Source: a virus. From it: a stretch of 64,000 nucleotides of DNA. Of the stretch, positions 8,031 through 16,912 are shown one piece after another; the stretch's first letter is position 1; each line of letters starts with the position of its first letter. Below the pieces are notes generated by a model, which was given only the letters and a program-made list of their open reading frames with translations, was not told where the DNA came from and ran no database searches. The stretch lies in the IMG/VR virus record IMGVR_UViG_3300030098_004404, positions 50,601 through 114,600 of that record, one strand, 5' to 3'. The translations under genes and the position numbers were made by a program.

Positions 8031-8875
8031 GGAAGTCCTTTTATCAAATCTATTTCAGTATGAGGACAATTTATATCTCGTATATTCAGTTTTTCTAGTT
8101 CGATTCTTGAGCCATTCATAAAATCATCCAAGAACTCATCCTCATTAAAACTGAAGCTTTCTGCGGCCATGTTCATCTCATAACCTTTTGCGTTGCTTAC
8201 TCGGTTGTTGGGGCTATTAAAAAGTACGCTTTGACGAGGAGCACACATGTAGTTTGGCGTCACTGCCCAAAACCGCTGGAGTGCCTGTTCAAATGCATTT
8301 GGGTTCTGTTCCCATTTGTACTTGTCATTTAAGAAACATAGCTCGTCCACCATATTTAGAATATCTTCTTTACGAAAGACATGTCCGTCTAAAGATAGGG
8401 AATAAGACCAATATGATCCATAGTTATGAAAACTTTTAGGCCAGCATATACAGCCGTTGCTAGCCTCTAAAACAACGTTTGGCTCGTCTGGTCCTTCTTG
8501 CCCATTGTGTCTTCTTCGTGTAATGTTTAGCCCCATCCTTAATGACACACAGCATACTTCAGGGTTTCCAAAAAGATTTTCGTCTATAACTGGGGCGAGT
8601 GCATATATAACGTCGTCATCGGTCAGAAAACATATATAGTCATCTTCTGACGACACTATTGCATTTAATATATCAATGAACAGACAGTCTGATTCTGGCC
8701 ACCACTCGACATTTGGGTGCATGGTTTTTAGCTTCTCATAGGCTCCAAGGAACTTGTGTGAAGCTTGGTACAAAACTATAACCCTACGAGAATCTGGGAA
8801 GTTCTGCTGAACGCTACTAAGGCAAAGATCTAGCTGTAGCGGTCTATCTTTACTGAATATGATCGAAGTAATCAC
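8027..8875 (-). CDS. GT-A type glycosyltransferase
   Basis: 282 aa. ITSIIFSKDRPLQLDLCLSSV is a family 2-like first strand and helix. YICFLTDDDVIYALAP near residue 86 supplies a DDD metal-binding motif. The following long segment with several Tyr and Trp residues is a probable acceptor-binding part. It overlaps the FkbM gene by 4 bases and the epimerase gene by 26. Donor specificity is unknown. Confidence 0.85.
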   Translation of the reverse strand: MITSIIFSKDRPLQLDLCLSSVQQNFPDSRRVIVLYQASHKFLGAYEKLKTMHPNVEWWPESDCLFIDILNAIVSSEDDYICFLTDDDVIYALAPVIDENLFGNPEVCCVSLRMGLNITRRRHNGQEGPDEPNVVLEASNGCICWPKSFHNYGSYWSYSLSLDGHVFRKEDILNMVDELCFLNDKYKWEQNPNAFEQALQRFWAVTPNYMCAPRQSVLFNSPNNRVSNAKGYEMNMAAESFSFNEDEFLDDFMNGSRIELEKLNIRDINCPHTEIDLIKGLP

Positions 8876-9821
8876 AATAACCCATCTCCTCTCTGTGTCT
8901 GTAGTACCAGCTAACAGTCTCTTTTAATCCGGAATATAAATCTATCTGTGACTCAAAACCCATTACCCTATATGCCGCACTTGTATCTAAACATCGTCTT
9001 GGTTGTCCATCGGGATGCTCTGGGTTAAAAATTATCTGGCCTTCGTATCCCATAATGCCCTTGAGAGTAATTGCCAGATCTTTAATTGTTATTTCTTGCC
9101 CTGTCCCAATGTTTATGGGGTGTGGTGTAGTTTGTATTTCTAGGGATCTAGTAATTGCAGTAGCACAATCTTCTACGTACAAAAACTCTCTACTGGCTTT
9201 TCCTGTTCCCCACAGCTCTACTGACTCGTGACCATTCTTTATGGCTTTATCTATTTTGAGTATTAATGCCGGAATCACATGACTACTAGAGGGATCAAAG
9301 TTGTCATAAGGGCCATACATGTTAACCGGAATAAGATTGGTAGAATTAAATCCGTATTGTTTATTGTAGGATATCAAAAGCTCCATAAGCGTCTTCTTCG
9401 CTATTCCATATGGTGCATTTGTTTCCTCTGGATATCCATTCCATATATCCTCTTCTTTGAATGGAACAGGGGTAAATTTAGGATAGGCACAAACAGTCCC
9501 TACCATTACGAACTTCTTAAGCCTGTCATATTTTCTACAGGACTCTATTAGGTTCATTCCCATCGCAAGATTGTCGTACATGAATTGACCGGGTTTTTCT
9601 CTATTTATACCGATCCCACCACAGGCCGCAGCCAAGTGTACAATCATATCGGGCTTGTGTTGTTGCAGTGCGTAATCAACATACTTCTGATTAGTAAGAT
9701 CGTATTGTGCTCTTCCGCTTAGTGGTATTAGCGTGTACTCATTATTCTTTTTTATAGAGCTACAAACGGCTCTGCCCAAGAAGCCGTTGGCACCAGTTAC
9801 CATTACTTTAGTCTTAGGCAT
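8850..9821 (-). CDS. fcl: GDP-L-fucose synthase-like NAD(P)-dependent epimerase/reductase
   Basis: 323 aa, the usual length of GDP-L-fucose synthase, which converts GDP-4-keto-6-deoxymannose to GDP-fucose. The Rossmann motif VTGANGFLGRAV is at residues 8-19, and the catalytic Tyr and Lys lie in APYGIAKKTLMELL at about 135-148. NMYGPYDNFDPSSSHVIPALI is strongly conserved in this subfamily. GDP-mannose dehydratase is not seen in the window, so the substrate may come from the host or from elsewhere in the genome. A colitose synthase-type role is an alternative. Confidence 0.88.
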   Translation of the reverse strand: MPKTKVMVTGANGFLGRAVCSSIKKNNEYTLIPLSGRAQYDLTNQKYVDYALQQHKPDMIVHLAAACGGIGINREKPGQFMYDNLAMGMNLIESCRKYDRLKKFVMVGTVCAYPKFTPVPFKEEDIWNGYPEETNAPYGIAKKTLMELLISYNKQYGFNSTNLIPVNMYGPYDNFDPSSSHVIPALILKIDKAIKNGHESVELWGTGKASREFLYVEDCATAITRSLEIQTTPHPINIGTGQEITIKDLAITLKGIMGYEGQIIFNPEHPDGQPRRCLDTSAAYRVMGFESQIDLYSGLKETVSWYYRHREEMGYCDYFDHIQ

Positions 9822-10851
9822 GTACAGCCTCCTTGTATTGTTTCAATAAATCCATAGAAGTTTCGCTGTGACCAAACTCGTTTAGTATTTGTGCGACCCT
9901 ATGAAAGCCTGTATGATTCTCTATGACAAACTCTTGCCCCTTCTTAGCGATGGCTATGCGTTCGTCCTCGTTTTTAAGGTAGTAATCGACCTTGTCCTGA
10001 AAGTCTTTAGGCGAGTCGGCAATAACAATTCCATCGCCAAACATTTTATATCCTTCTACATTGTCGCTGATACAAAAGCCTCCAGCACAAAGTACTTTGA
10101 AAATCCTCTCATTTATATCGAATCCAAATTCTTGAGCGTGTGGCTCACTTAGATTGGGACATATTTTTGATGAGGCGAATAAATCCTTGACTCTAGAGTC
10201 AGCTATTACCCCGCAGTATTGATTTACTTGCCAAGGCTGATTACCAAATATCTTTACTCTATATTTTCCAATCGGATCCAGTAGTGGGAATAGATACCTA
10301 CTTATTATTTGACCTTTGTATGGCCAGAAACCTCCTACAAAACCAATGTCACAGGAAAGCTCCTCATCATATTTTGAATCTTCGTATGTCATCATATCCG
10401 CACACATCATAAGAGATACCGGCTTTATGCCAATTTCCTCAAACTTGTTGTGTGTTTCTTTTATGGCGTTTTCGTTATAGTGGATGTGAACAAAATCCGG
10501 CTTTCCCGTCTCCTGCTTCAGCTTCTCTAGTGCCTTGATTTCTTTTGGTGAGCAGTATAGTATATTGAATCTATTCTTGTCAACAAACAGTTCGTGATCG
10601 CCCCAGTCACCAGCACGTAGGCCAACCTTTAAGTGTGGCCTTTCATAGATGCACTTTATAACATCTTCTGTAAGGTTATAAGACTGCCCCAAGAACATGT
10701 CTGGCTCAAAGCTGTCAAACACATCGAAGGCCGGAACGTTCTTGCAGTCCCAAAACGCAGTCTGGATGCCACACGCATGAAAAGCGTTAGCCCACGCCAT
10801 TCTCTGATAGTAGTGTGCGTGCGTTCCATCATTAGAAATAAGTACTCTCAT
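9814..10851 (-). CDS. Glycosyltransferase, GT-B (CgeB/family 1-like)
   Basis: 345 aa. The C-terminal half has LSEPHAQEFGFDINERIFKV and LCAGGFCISDNVEGYKMFGDG, typical of the C-terminal donor-binding domain of CgeB-like family 1 enzymes. The N-terminal half carries ISNDGTHAHYYQRMAWANAF, a GT-B first domain. It overlaps the epimerase gene by 8 bases and the nucleotidyltransferase gene by 4. Substrates are unknown. Confidence 0.83.
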   Translation of the reverse strand: MRVLISNDGTHAHYYQRMAWANAFHACGIQTAFWDCKNVPAFDVFDSFEPDMFLGQSYNLTEDVIKCIYERPHLKVGLRAGDWGDHELFVDKNRFNILYCSPKEIKALEKLKQETGKPDFVHIHYNENAIKETHNKFEEIGIKPVSLMMCADMMTYEDSKYDEELSCDIGFVGGFWPYKGQIISRYLFPLLDPIGKYRVKIFGNQPWQVNQYCGVIADSRVKDLFASSKICPNLSEPHAQEFGFDINERIFKVLCAGGFCISDNVEGYKMFGDGIVIADSPKDFQDKVDYYLKNEDERIAIAKKGQEFVIENHTGFHRVAQILNEFGHSETSMDLLKQYKEAVHA

Positions 10852-11558
10852 TTAATATCCTTTATTCTATCTATTTCCACAATAGACATTTTATCGGGCT
10901 CATAACATTGGAAGTTCCCACCAGAAGCCAGTATCATGTTTATAATTTCAAACGATAATTTTTTCTTATCTTGGTTTTCATACTTGTGAAAGATCCCTTT
11001 TAGTATTTTATACTCTCTGCCGGTAACATAGGCTATTTGTGCCCATTTTGTAGGTAGGCCATAAGACATAATAGAAAGTTTGCCGTCACACGTTGTAAGC
11101 CCAACCTCGGTGTCTTTTATTTGTTCGTTGTTGTCTACGATAACAAAAGACTTATCATAGTTAACCTTTAATGTCGATTCGTTGAAATAAAGATCCCCAT
11201 GCATAAACAAGATGTTTTCATTTATTGTATTGTTAAACGCTAGCCTCAAACTTTCAGAAGAATTACTGTCCTTATATAGTTGGTTTTCTACTATTCTTGT
11301 TTTTCCTCTTGTCTTTTTTACGATCTTATTTGCATGGCAACCGACGACATTTATTATTTCTGGCGACTCAAAACACTGGTTGATAGTATTTATCTGGTGC
11401 TCTATTAGTAATTTACTTCCTATCTTCAATAAGCTACGTGGCTCGTATGACTTTATTCTACTACCTATTCCGGCAGAAAGAATAGCAACAGAAACCTTCC
11501 TATCAGTTCTTGTTTTTCTTTTTGGGTCGTTTGTTATTTTTGTTGTAAATCTAGTCAT
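10848..11558 (-). CDS. Sugar-phosphate nucleotidyltransferase-like protein
   Basis: 236 aa. VAILSAGIGSRIKSYEPRSLLKIG is a variant of the nucleotidyltransferase signature (G-X-G-X-R...PK.L), with Arg in place of the usual Lys after proline. LFMHGDLYF near residue 120 supplies the metal-binding Asp. Such enzymes activate sugar-1-phosphates or phosphocholine with NTP. The replaced Lys may change or reduce activity. It lies between two glycosyltransferases with 1-4 base overlaps. Confidence 0.75.
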   Translation of the reverse strand: MTRFTTKITNDPKRKTRTDRKVSVAILSAGIGSRIKSYEPRSLLKIGSKLLIEHQINTINQCFESPEIINVVGCHANKIVKKTRGKTRIVENQLYKDSNSSESLRLAFNNTINENILFMHGDLYFNESTLKVNYDKSFVIVDNNEQIKDTEVGLTTCDGKLSIMSYGLPTKWAQIAYVTGREYKILKGIFHKYENQDKKKLSFEIINMILASGGNFQCYEPDKMSIVEIDRIKDIK

Positions 11559-12286
11559 TATCTAGAACCTAAAATCCTTGCCTGCTCTCTAAATATCTCT
11601 GGAGTCATTTTCATTGACTGGTTGTTTCCGTGTTGATTTGCAATACCTAGACACTCTGGTACGTGTGTCATAATGCAGTGATTAGCAAGTCTTATCCAGA
11701 GATCGTAATCTTCCGTACAACCTATAAAGCCCTGACTGGCTGGGCCATGAAGCCTGCTGTCAAAAAACTCTCCGTTAGGAAGCCGGATCTTTTCTAAATA
11801 TTTCTTTTTAATTAACGAGTTGCTATGAACAATGCACTTATTAAGTAGCTTCACTTTATTGTAAGAAGGTTTGAATTCCGTCTTTGAATATTCTGGAAAC
11901 ACATTTTTGTAGTCCGCGTATGCCACTCCTACTTCTTCGTATTCGACAAGCTTTTCGACAAGCTTTTCTACTTTTTCGGGAAGATAGGCATCGTCAGCGT
12001 CCAGTACTCCAAATATGTCTGCCCATTCCCAAGCCTCATTAATCGCCACGTTTCTGGCCACCGATGCTCCGGAGTTTTTGATTCTCATAAAGCAATACTT
12101 ATCTTTGTCTTCTTTTGACTCTTTGTATTCCTTTAGCTTTTTCCAAGAGTTATCAGAAGATCCGTCATCGACCAAAAATATTCTAATAGGCCCAGCGTAT
12201 GTCTGGTTGTCAATGCTTTTCACGGCATCTATAACATATTCACCATAGTTGTAGTTCGCACATATTATTGCTACTTTAGGAAGCAT
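11558..12286 (-). CDS. Glycosyltransferase family 2
   Basis: 242 aa, a clear family 2 enzyme. VAIICANYNYGEYVIDAVKSI and IFLVDDGSSDNSWKKL form the nucleotide-binding half, and FGVLDADDAYLPEKVEKL near residue 92 is the DXD metal site. TEDYDLWIRLANH at about 205-217 contains the ED catalytic-base motif. All key residues are present, so it should be active. Donor and acceptor are unknown. Confidence 0.95.
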   Translation of the reverse strand: MLPKVAIICANYNYGEYVIDAVKSIDNQTYAGPIRIFLVDDGSSDNSWKKLKEYKESKEDKDKYCFMRIKNSGASVARNVAINEAWEWADIFGVLDADDAYLPEKVEKLVEKLVEYEEVGVAYADYKNVFPEYSKTEFKPSYNKVKLLNKCIVHSNSLIKKKYLEKIRLPNGEFFDSRLHGPASQGFIGCTEDYDLWIRLANHCIMTHVPECLGIANQHGNNQSMKMTPEIFREQARILGSR

Positions 12287-13088
12287 TTAGTTCCTCCCAG
12301 CTATATATTGTTTTTGTTCCCGATTTTTTCTCTGCTGATTTCAATTTGTCTACAAACGTGCCAGTGATCGAGCTGGTATCTTCAAAAACTTTTGGTTTAT
12401 TGCCGTTTAAAAACTTAAACAGAAACGAAGGAAATGTCAGACCAGAAAAGAAGTTATCTGCATCTATCATCAGCAGTTGCAACATATCTTCGTTAACGGC
12501 CTTATGAATCACACTAAGTATATTTTTAGGAATAGTGTCGCCGCTTTCAACTGAGCGTATCCAGCCATTTTGTGCATGTTGGAATGAAGCGTCCATCAAT
12601 AGCTCCATATCTTCAGGAGTAAAACTCATCTGTACAACGTGATATTTTGTATCTGACTCTCCGAGTCTTTTGTGTAGGGCGTCCCATATTTGTTCGTTAT
12701 ACTCTACCTTGTCTGTGATCACGGCTACCGAGGCTATATTCGGATCGTCAATCTCTAATAGACTATCTAGGGTCACTTCTAAAGACTGTATCGACTCGTT
12801 TCTTCCCTTGTCTATTTCTGTTTTTAGTCTTATAAATAGGCAGAGACGGGGATAGACCTCATCCAATACCGTCAATTCTGGATTCATGGATTCTTCTAAA
12901 TCCAAATCGTTAAACCACTCTTCAGGACGATATGTATTACAGAAACGACTGGTGATAAAGTTTTTTTCTTCAAGCTTGTCAACACCAAGCTTTTCGTGCC
13001 TCCCGAGACTGCATCCCATCTGGGTTTTCTCTTTATTTGTTTGAGCAAAAACACAGCCCTTGCAATTTGTTTTCAGCGTCTGACTCAT
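12276..13088 (-). CDS. Cys-cluster protein with glycosyltransferase-like DAD region
   Basis: 270 aa. The N-terminus carries four cysteines (C9, C12, C26, C50), a likely zinc or Fe-S site. The rest looks like a GT-A domain: SVAVITDKVEYNEQI, then LLMIDADNFFSG with a DXD-like motif. A related arrangement, a Cys-rich N-terminus followed by a glycosyltransferase domain, occurs in the gene at 61598-62980. ATG at 13088 is preferred because AAGGAGAAACAA lies directly upstream and it overlaps the preceding stop by 4 bases. Function is inferred. Confidence 0.7.
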   Translation of the reverse strand: MSQTLKTNCKGCVFAQTNKEKTQMGCSLGRHEKLGVDKLEEKNFITSRFCNTYRPEEWFNDLDLEESMNPELTVLDEVYPRLCLFIRLKTEIDKGRNESIQSLEVTLDSLLEIDDPNIASVAVITDKVEYNEQIWDALHKRLGESDTKYHVVQMSFTPEDMELLMDASFQHAQNGWIRSVESGDTIPKNILSVIHKAVNEDMLQLLMIDADNFFSGLTFPSFLFKFLNGNKPKVFEDTSSITGTFVDKLKSAEKKSGTKTIYSWEELNAS

Positions 13089-13507
13089 TTGTTTCTCCTT
13101 ATTTTTATTATGGAGACACATGACTGTTCGTCAAAATGTTTTTCGATCACGTCTAAAGCGGGGTTTATCATTCCCGCTATTTTATCCATTGTCAGCATAC
13201 ATTTTATAACATTGTCCTTAAAAACAATTCCGTTAATAATATCTATATGCACGCTGTCTTTGAAAAGATGTTTTGATATCAAATAGAAGTCTGGCTCAAT
13301 TATGGTTAACTGACAGCCTGTCCTCATCTTCTTAAATATAATCTCTAGAAGCTTCTCGGTTTCAGAATATGAAAACGACGACAAAAATCTATCGCATACA
13401 ATTTCCTGTGCCTCACTATCAAGGACTCCTCTAGAGAATGATGCTATGTTACTAAAATGCTTAAACGAATCATCTCCGGTCTGGCTCTGACTAAGATAGG
13501 CTTTCAT
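13085..13507 (-). CDS. Small methyltransferase-like protein
   Basis: 140 aa. The order of elements (RGVLDSEAQEIVCDRFLSSF, KKMRTGCQLTIIEPDFYLIS, then a C-terminal strand) matches the second half of a class I methyltransferase fold, as seen in small phage methyltransferase-like proteins. The glycine-rich SAM-binding loop is missing, so it may be non-catalytic or a truncated form. It has a strong ribosome-binding site GGAGGTCT before ATG. It lies between glycosyltransferase genes. Confidence 0.5.
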   Translation of the reverse strand: MKAYLSQSQTGDDSFKHFSNIASFSRGVLDSEAQEIVCDRFLSSFSYSETEKLLEIIFKKMRTGCQLTIIEPDFYLISKHLFKDSVHIDIINGIVFKDNVIKCMLTMDKIAGMINPALDVIEKHFDEQSCVSIIKIRRNK

Positions 13508-14549
13508 TAGAGACCTCCATTGTGTCTGTATAATTTTCCACTGTATTGTATAATAGATCGTTCCACTTCTCTATAAACGGATCTAAACCGTATCTCTCGC
13601 ATATAGTTTTTCTTGCTTCGGCTCCTAGTTTCTTGGCTAGATCCTCGTCTTTTAGTAATAGCTCTAGAAACGATCTAAGTTCGTTCTTGTTGTTTGATAT
13701 GAATCCATTTTTGCCGTGCTCTATAATCTCTGGAATCATGCATGTTTCTGTGGAAACAACCGCACACCCACAGGCCATAGCTTCCAGCAACACAGTGGGA
13801 ACGGGCGAGTGTATTGATGTGTTATAAAAAATTCTTGAGTTTTGATATATTTGTCTAAGATGACTTGCGTCTCTGGCAGGCTCAGAGAAGCCCTCGTTTC
13901 TGCCGGTACATTTCCCAACGACTGTAACAGGAAGTCTCCCACTGGTCTCTCTCCAAAGATTAAAACCGCAGCACCAGTCTCTGCTTGGCCATTCGTTGAC
14001 TACAGATAGACAGGTGTTTTTTCTTTCAGCTTCCTTGTCGTAGTTCCAAAATTCTGTGTCTATTCCGTGCTCTATTACGATCCCCTTATCGCATCCCCAC
14101 GCCTTCTTATTAAAGTCTGATATGAAGGAGTTTTGATCTACCGGTATAGATTGAAAAGCGTTTATTTCTTGCTTTGTGTCAAAACGGATATCGGGTAAAA
14201 CATGGCAATGCCTAAGAATTGGTATCGAAATTCTGTTTGTTTGAGATCCATATGTTCCAGAGAGTAGATCGTGTACAACCTCAATCCTATTGCAGCTTGT
14301 ATGACTCAAGACCAGATCAAAATCAACATAATCAGGAAGCGTGTCAATGATGTGATAGTTCTGCGGAACTTCAGCATACGATGTGTCCCATTCTTTTCCG
14401 TATCGGAGAGAATAAAACTCATGACCCGTTTTGCATAGGTTTTCTTCATATCTCTCGTGGGTCGCAAATGTAAGAATGTTCAGCTTGTCTCCACGCCGAA
14501 CTTTTCGCATTAAAGACCTTATAGATCTTCTGTTGGCATTAGCTGTCAC
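13491..14549 (-). CDS. Glycosyltransferase family 4 (GT-B)
   Basis: 352 aa. The C-terminal domain has SIHSPVPTVLLEAMACGCAVVSTETCMIPEII at about 255-285, which includes the family 4 EX7E-type donor motif, followed by GKNGFIS. The start is GTG at 14549 with AAGGAG seven bases upstream, overlapping the preceding gene by 11 bases. It is predicted to be a retaining glycosyltransferase acting in glycan assembly. Donor is unknown. Confidence 0.9.
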   Translation of the reverse strand: MTANANRRSIRSLMRKVRRGDKLNILTFATHERYEENLCKTGHEFYSLRYGKEWDTSYAEVPQNYHIIDTLPDYVDFDLVLSHTSCNRIEVVHDLLSGTYGSQTNRISIPILRHCHVLPDIRFDTKQEINAFQSIPVDQNSFISDFNKKAWGCDKGIVIEHGIDTEFWNYDKEAERKNTCLSVVNEWPSRDWCCGFNLWRETSGRLPVTVVGKCTGRNEGFSEPARDASHLRQIYQNSRIFYNTSIHSPVPTVLLEAMACGCAVVSTETCMIPEIIEHGKNGFISNNKNELRSFLELLLKDEDLAKKLGAEARKTICERYGLDPFIEKWNDLLYNTVENYTDTMEVSNESLS

Positions 14550-15648
14550 TCAATAACTCCTTCATTATTTTTCCCACTGATTGGTGATCAAAATTTTTGG
14601 CCGTAGACAGGCACTCCTGCCTTCGTTCTTTTTCGTCATTAGTATGATACTTATTATATGCATCACGCATAGCTTTTGACAACTCTAAAATATCTATTTC
14701 TGACCATAATGTCTCGGCAGTATCTATGTCTGGAAGCGTATCAACGGCACCAAAACATGGCGTAAGTCTAGACTTTACAGGCGTTCCAACACAGAAGTCC
14801 ATTCCGATACCATCTGTATATATGGCCGGAATACCTAGTGCCATAGCCTCTAACGCTGGAATGCAGAACGCCTCTCCCCTGCTAGGCATAACAAAAGAGT
14901 TTATCTGACCCATGACTGAGATGTAATCATCTTTTGGCAGGATTCCAGCTAGTACAATTTCTTCCTTGTATTTACTTCTTATCTTAAGGCCGTCCTTTAC
15001 GGCTGTGCAATATCCCTGTACTGTATCCAAGTCTGCCCTAGATGTTTTTATAAAAAGATTAACAGGCTCTCTTGGGTCAAACTCTATGTGAAAAGCCTGA
15101 ACTAAAGCTTTTAGATTCTTTCTTTCTATAAACTCGCCAACAAACCCAAAAGTAAACGAGTCCTCCATCTGTTGAATTTTTCTTCCTCTGCTTTTAGTGA
15201 AGAATCCATTTGAATAACTGTCGATGTCTATAGAGTGCGGCACGATCTTTATAGGAACCTTGACACCGCTTCTTCGTGCGGCTTCTAGATTCTGTTGACT
15301 AGGAACCCATATCTCATCCATCATGTTAGCATAATAGTGCCATGCAGTCATAGAAAAGTCGTGAGACTCGCTATCAAAAAATCCTATGTTCTTGTACGCT
15401 GAATTGTAGCAGTACAAATGCGGCAAGGTGTGCTGTATAACAGTATCGCAGTCATTGTTACTGCTTCTAGAGCTATATTTTGCCTCCAGCTCTTTGATTC
15501 TTTGTGGATACTCTGTGTCCTGAGAATTAAAGCTTATAGCCCTCGGAACAACCTCTACTCCCGCAGCATCTAGTGCTAATATGTTACCGGCACAGGCGTT
15601 CGCCCATCCCGTACCGTCTCGGTAGTTTCCTATATATAGTACTTTCAT
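14539..15648 (-). CDS. Glycosyltransferase family 4 (GT-B)
   Basis: 369 aa. VLYIGNYRDGTGWANACAGNI is a GT-B N-terminal loop. FGFVGEFIERKNLKALVQAF and VMPSRGEAFCIPALEAMALG are classic family 4 C-terminal motifs, the latter containing the EX7E motif. It overlaps genes on both sides by 4-11 bases. Acceptor and sugar are not predictable. Confidence 0.92.
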   Translation of the reverse strand: MKVLYIGNYRDGTGWANACAGNILALDAAGVEVVPRAISFNSQDTEYPQRIKELEAKYSSRSSNNDCDTVIQHTLPHLYCYNSAYKNIGFFDSESHDFSMTAWHYYANMMDEIWVPSQQNLEAARRSGVKVPIKIVPHSIDIDSYSNGFFTKSRGRKIQQMEDSFTFGFVGEFIERKNLKALVQAFHIEFDPREPVNLFIKTSRADLDTVQGYCTAVKDGLKIRSKYKEEIVLAGILPKDDYISVMGQINSFVMPSRGEAFCIPALEAMALGIPAIYTDGIGMDFCVGTPVKSRLTPCFGAVDTLPDIDTAETLWSEIDILELSKAMRDAYNKYHTNDEKERRQECLSTAKNFDHQSVGKIMKELLSDS

Positions 15649-16334
15649 GCCCTAAGTATTTTCCCTATAATCTGGTCTCTGGTTAGGTTTTCAGAAGAAA
15701 TCTTCTCATATTTGTCAAATGTTTCTTGATCAACATACCAGTCTTCTACTGGCTGATTCGGATGAAGACCAACGTTGCCAAAAAGTATTTTATACCCTGA
15801 AGAAATAAATTTGTCTCTAGAGTCTCTGTGCACTTTCTTCCAGTTGTCATCCTGAAAACTTAGGTGCAGGTTGTGCTCAAAAGTTATTGCTCGAAAGCTA
15901 TATGTAGATAAATCCAAGTCTTCCAATACCTTCTCTTGTGCTGCGTCAACGTCAAAAGAAAGATAGTCCATTTTTTGTGGGGCGTCGTGCTGTTTTAGTA
16001 TCTCGTTTATATTTGTTTTCATGAGATCCTCGCAGACGAGCGTACATGAACGAAATTTGTTTGCTTCCCTTATGTATACATCGTCATAATCTATTGCTAT
16101 TCCGTTCCAGTCTCTAAACCTTTCTAGACCATAGGTGTTGCTCATGCAGCTAATGATAACTTCTTCGGCATTTAAGTCGCTGACACCAGCACCTATGTCC
16201 AAAAAGAATCCTTCATCAATATCAAGTATTCTATTTATAACCCAGTCCTGACTAAACTGAGAAAAATCAAAGCTATATTTTATGTCATCTTTGTCGTAGG
16301 TGTCGGCCCAAATGACCCTCTTTTCTTTTTGCAT
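15645..16334 (-). CDS. FkbM-like methyltransferase
   Basis: 229 aa. FFLDIGAGVSDLNAEEVI is a SAM-binding loop, followed by WNGIAIDYDD (acidic end of strand 2) and MDYLSFDVDAAQEKVLEDLDL, which aligns with the FkbM 'LKIDVEGYE..VL.G' motif with Asp-Ala in place of Glu-Gly. It is probably an O-methyltransferase or a near relative. One-base overlap with the following methyltransferase gene. Confidence 0.78.
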   Translation of the reverse strand: MQKEKRVIWADTYDKDDIKYSFDFSQFSQDWVINRILDIDEGFFLDIGAGVSDLNAEEVIISCMSNTYGLERFRDWNGIAIDYDDVYIREANKFRSCTLVCEDLMKTNINEILKQHDAPQKMDYLSFDVDAAQEKVLEDLDLSTYSFRAITFEHNLHLSFQDDNWKKVHRDSRDKFISSGYKILFGNVGLHPNQPVEDWYVDQETFDKYEKISSENLTRDQIIGKILRA

Positions 16335-16912
16335 TAATGTTCCCTCATATCTACTGTAATCATTCCGCCGTTTCCGATATCATGGAAAGTAAAGTTTATT
16401 TCGTTTGCCTTGAGATACTGCTGTAAAAGTCGTGCCTTGGTTTCAACATCATCAACGATCACCAGCGATTTGGTTGTTTCTATTCTTTGAAACTGTTCTA
16501 GGGTTTGTTGGTGTCCTAGTGGCTCATCCGCTCCGTCTAGATAATAGATATCGTACCCCGATTTTATATGGTTGATAGCGTCCCCAAGCTTTAATTGCAG
16601 GTCATATCCTCTGCTCCTTGCAACTAAAAATGAGTGTGCTAAATGATCTAGATTTATGTCGGCAATCGTTAGGGAGCCTCCATTCTTCAGTATATAATCA
16701 CCAAAAAAGGTGTCACTCCAACCAGAGCCCACTCTAAACCTTCCGTCGAGAGACTCTATAGCACCCACTTGAAATACTTTTATAGGGCCACTAAAGGTGG
16801 ATAATAGATCCTGAAATAATGAGTCCCTTACCTTGACATCCCCCACAAATTCAAACTCGCCTTCCTTATGCTGCAACAATGCTTCAGCGTAACTAAAATC
16901 AAGTTCACTCAT
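16334..16912 (-). CDS. Class I methyltransferase-like protein
   Basis: 192 aa. The segments IKVFQVGAIESLDGRFRVGSGWSD (SAM loop region), LTIADINLDHLAHS, YDIYYLDGADEPLGHQQTL and SLVIVDDVETKARLL follow the order of a Methyltransf_24-type fold, where YLDGAD is the conserved post-motif acid. ATG at 16912 has a 4-base overlap with the upstream stop and TTGGAGC nearby; an upstream ATG at 16951 would extend 43 bases into the preceding gene. The acceptor is unknown. Confidence 0.75.
   Translation of the reverse strand: MSELDFSYAEALLQHKEGEFEFVGDVKVRDSLFQDLLSTFSGPIKVFQVGAIESLDGRFRVGSGWSDTFFGDYILKNGGSLTIADINLDHLAHSFLVARSRGYDLQLKLGDAINHIKSGYDIYYLDGADEPLGHQQTLEQFQRIETTKSLVIVDDVETKARLLQQYLKANEINFTFHDIGNGGMITVDMREH

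Noticed and set aside
10570-10610. TTGACA with TATACT 18 bases later inside a glycosyltransferase gene
   Set aside because: It is imperfect and lies in coding sequence with no nearby gene start; probably chance.
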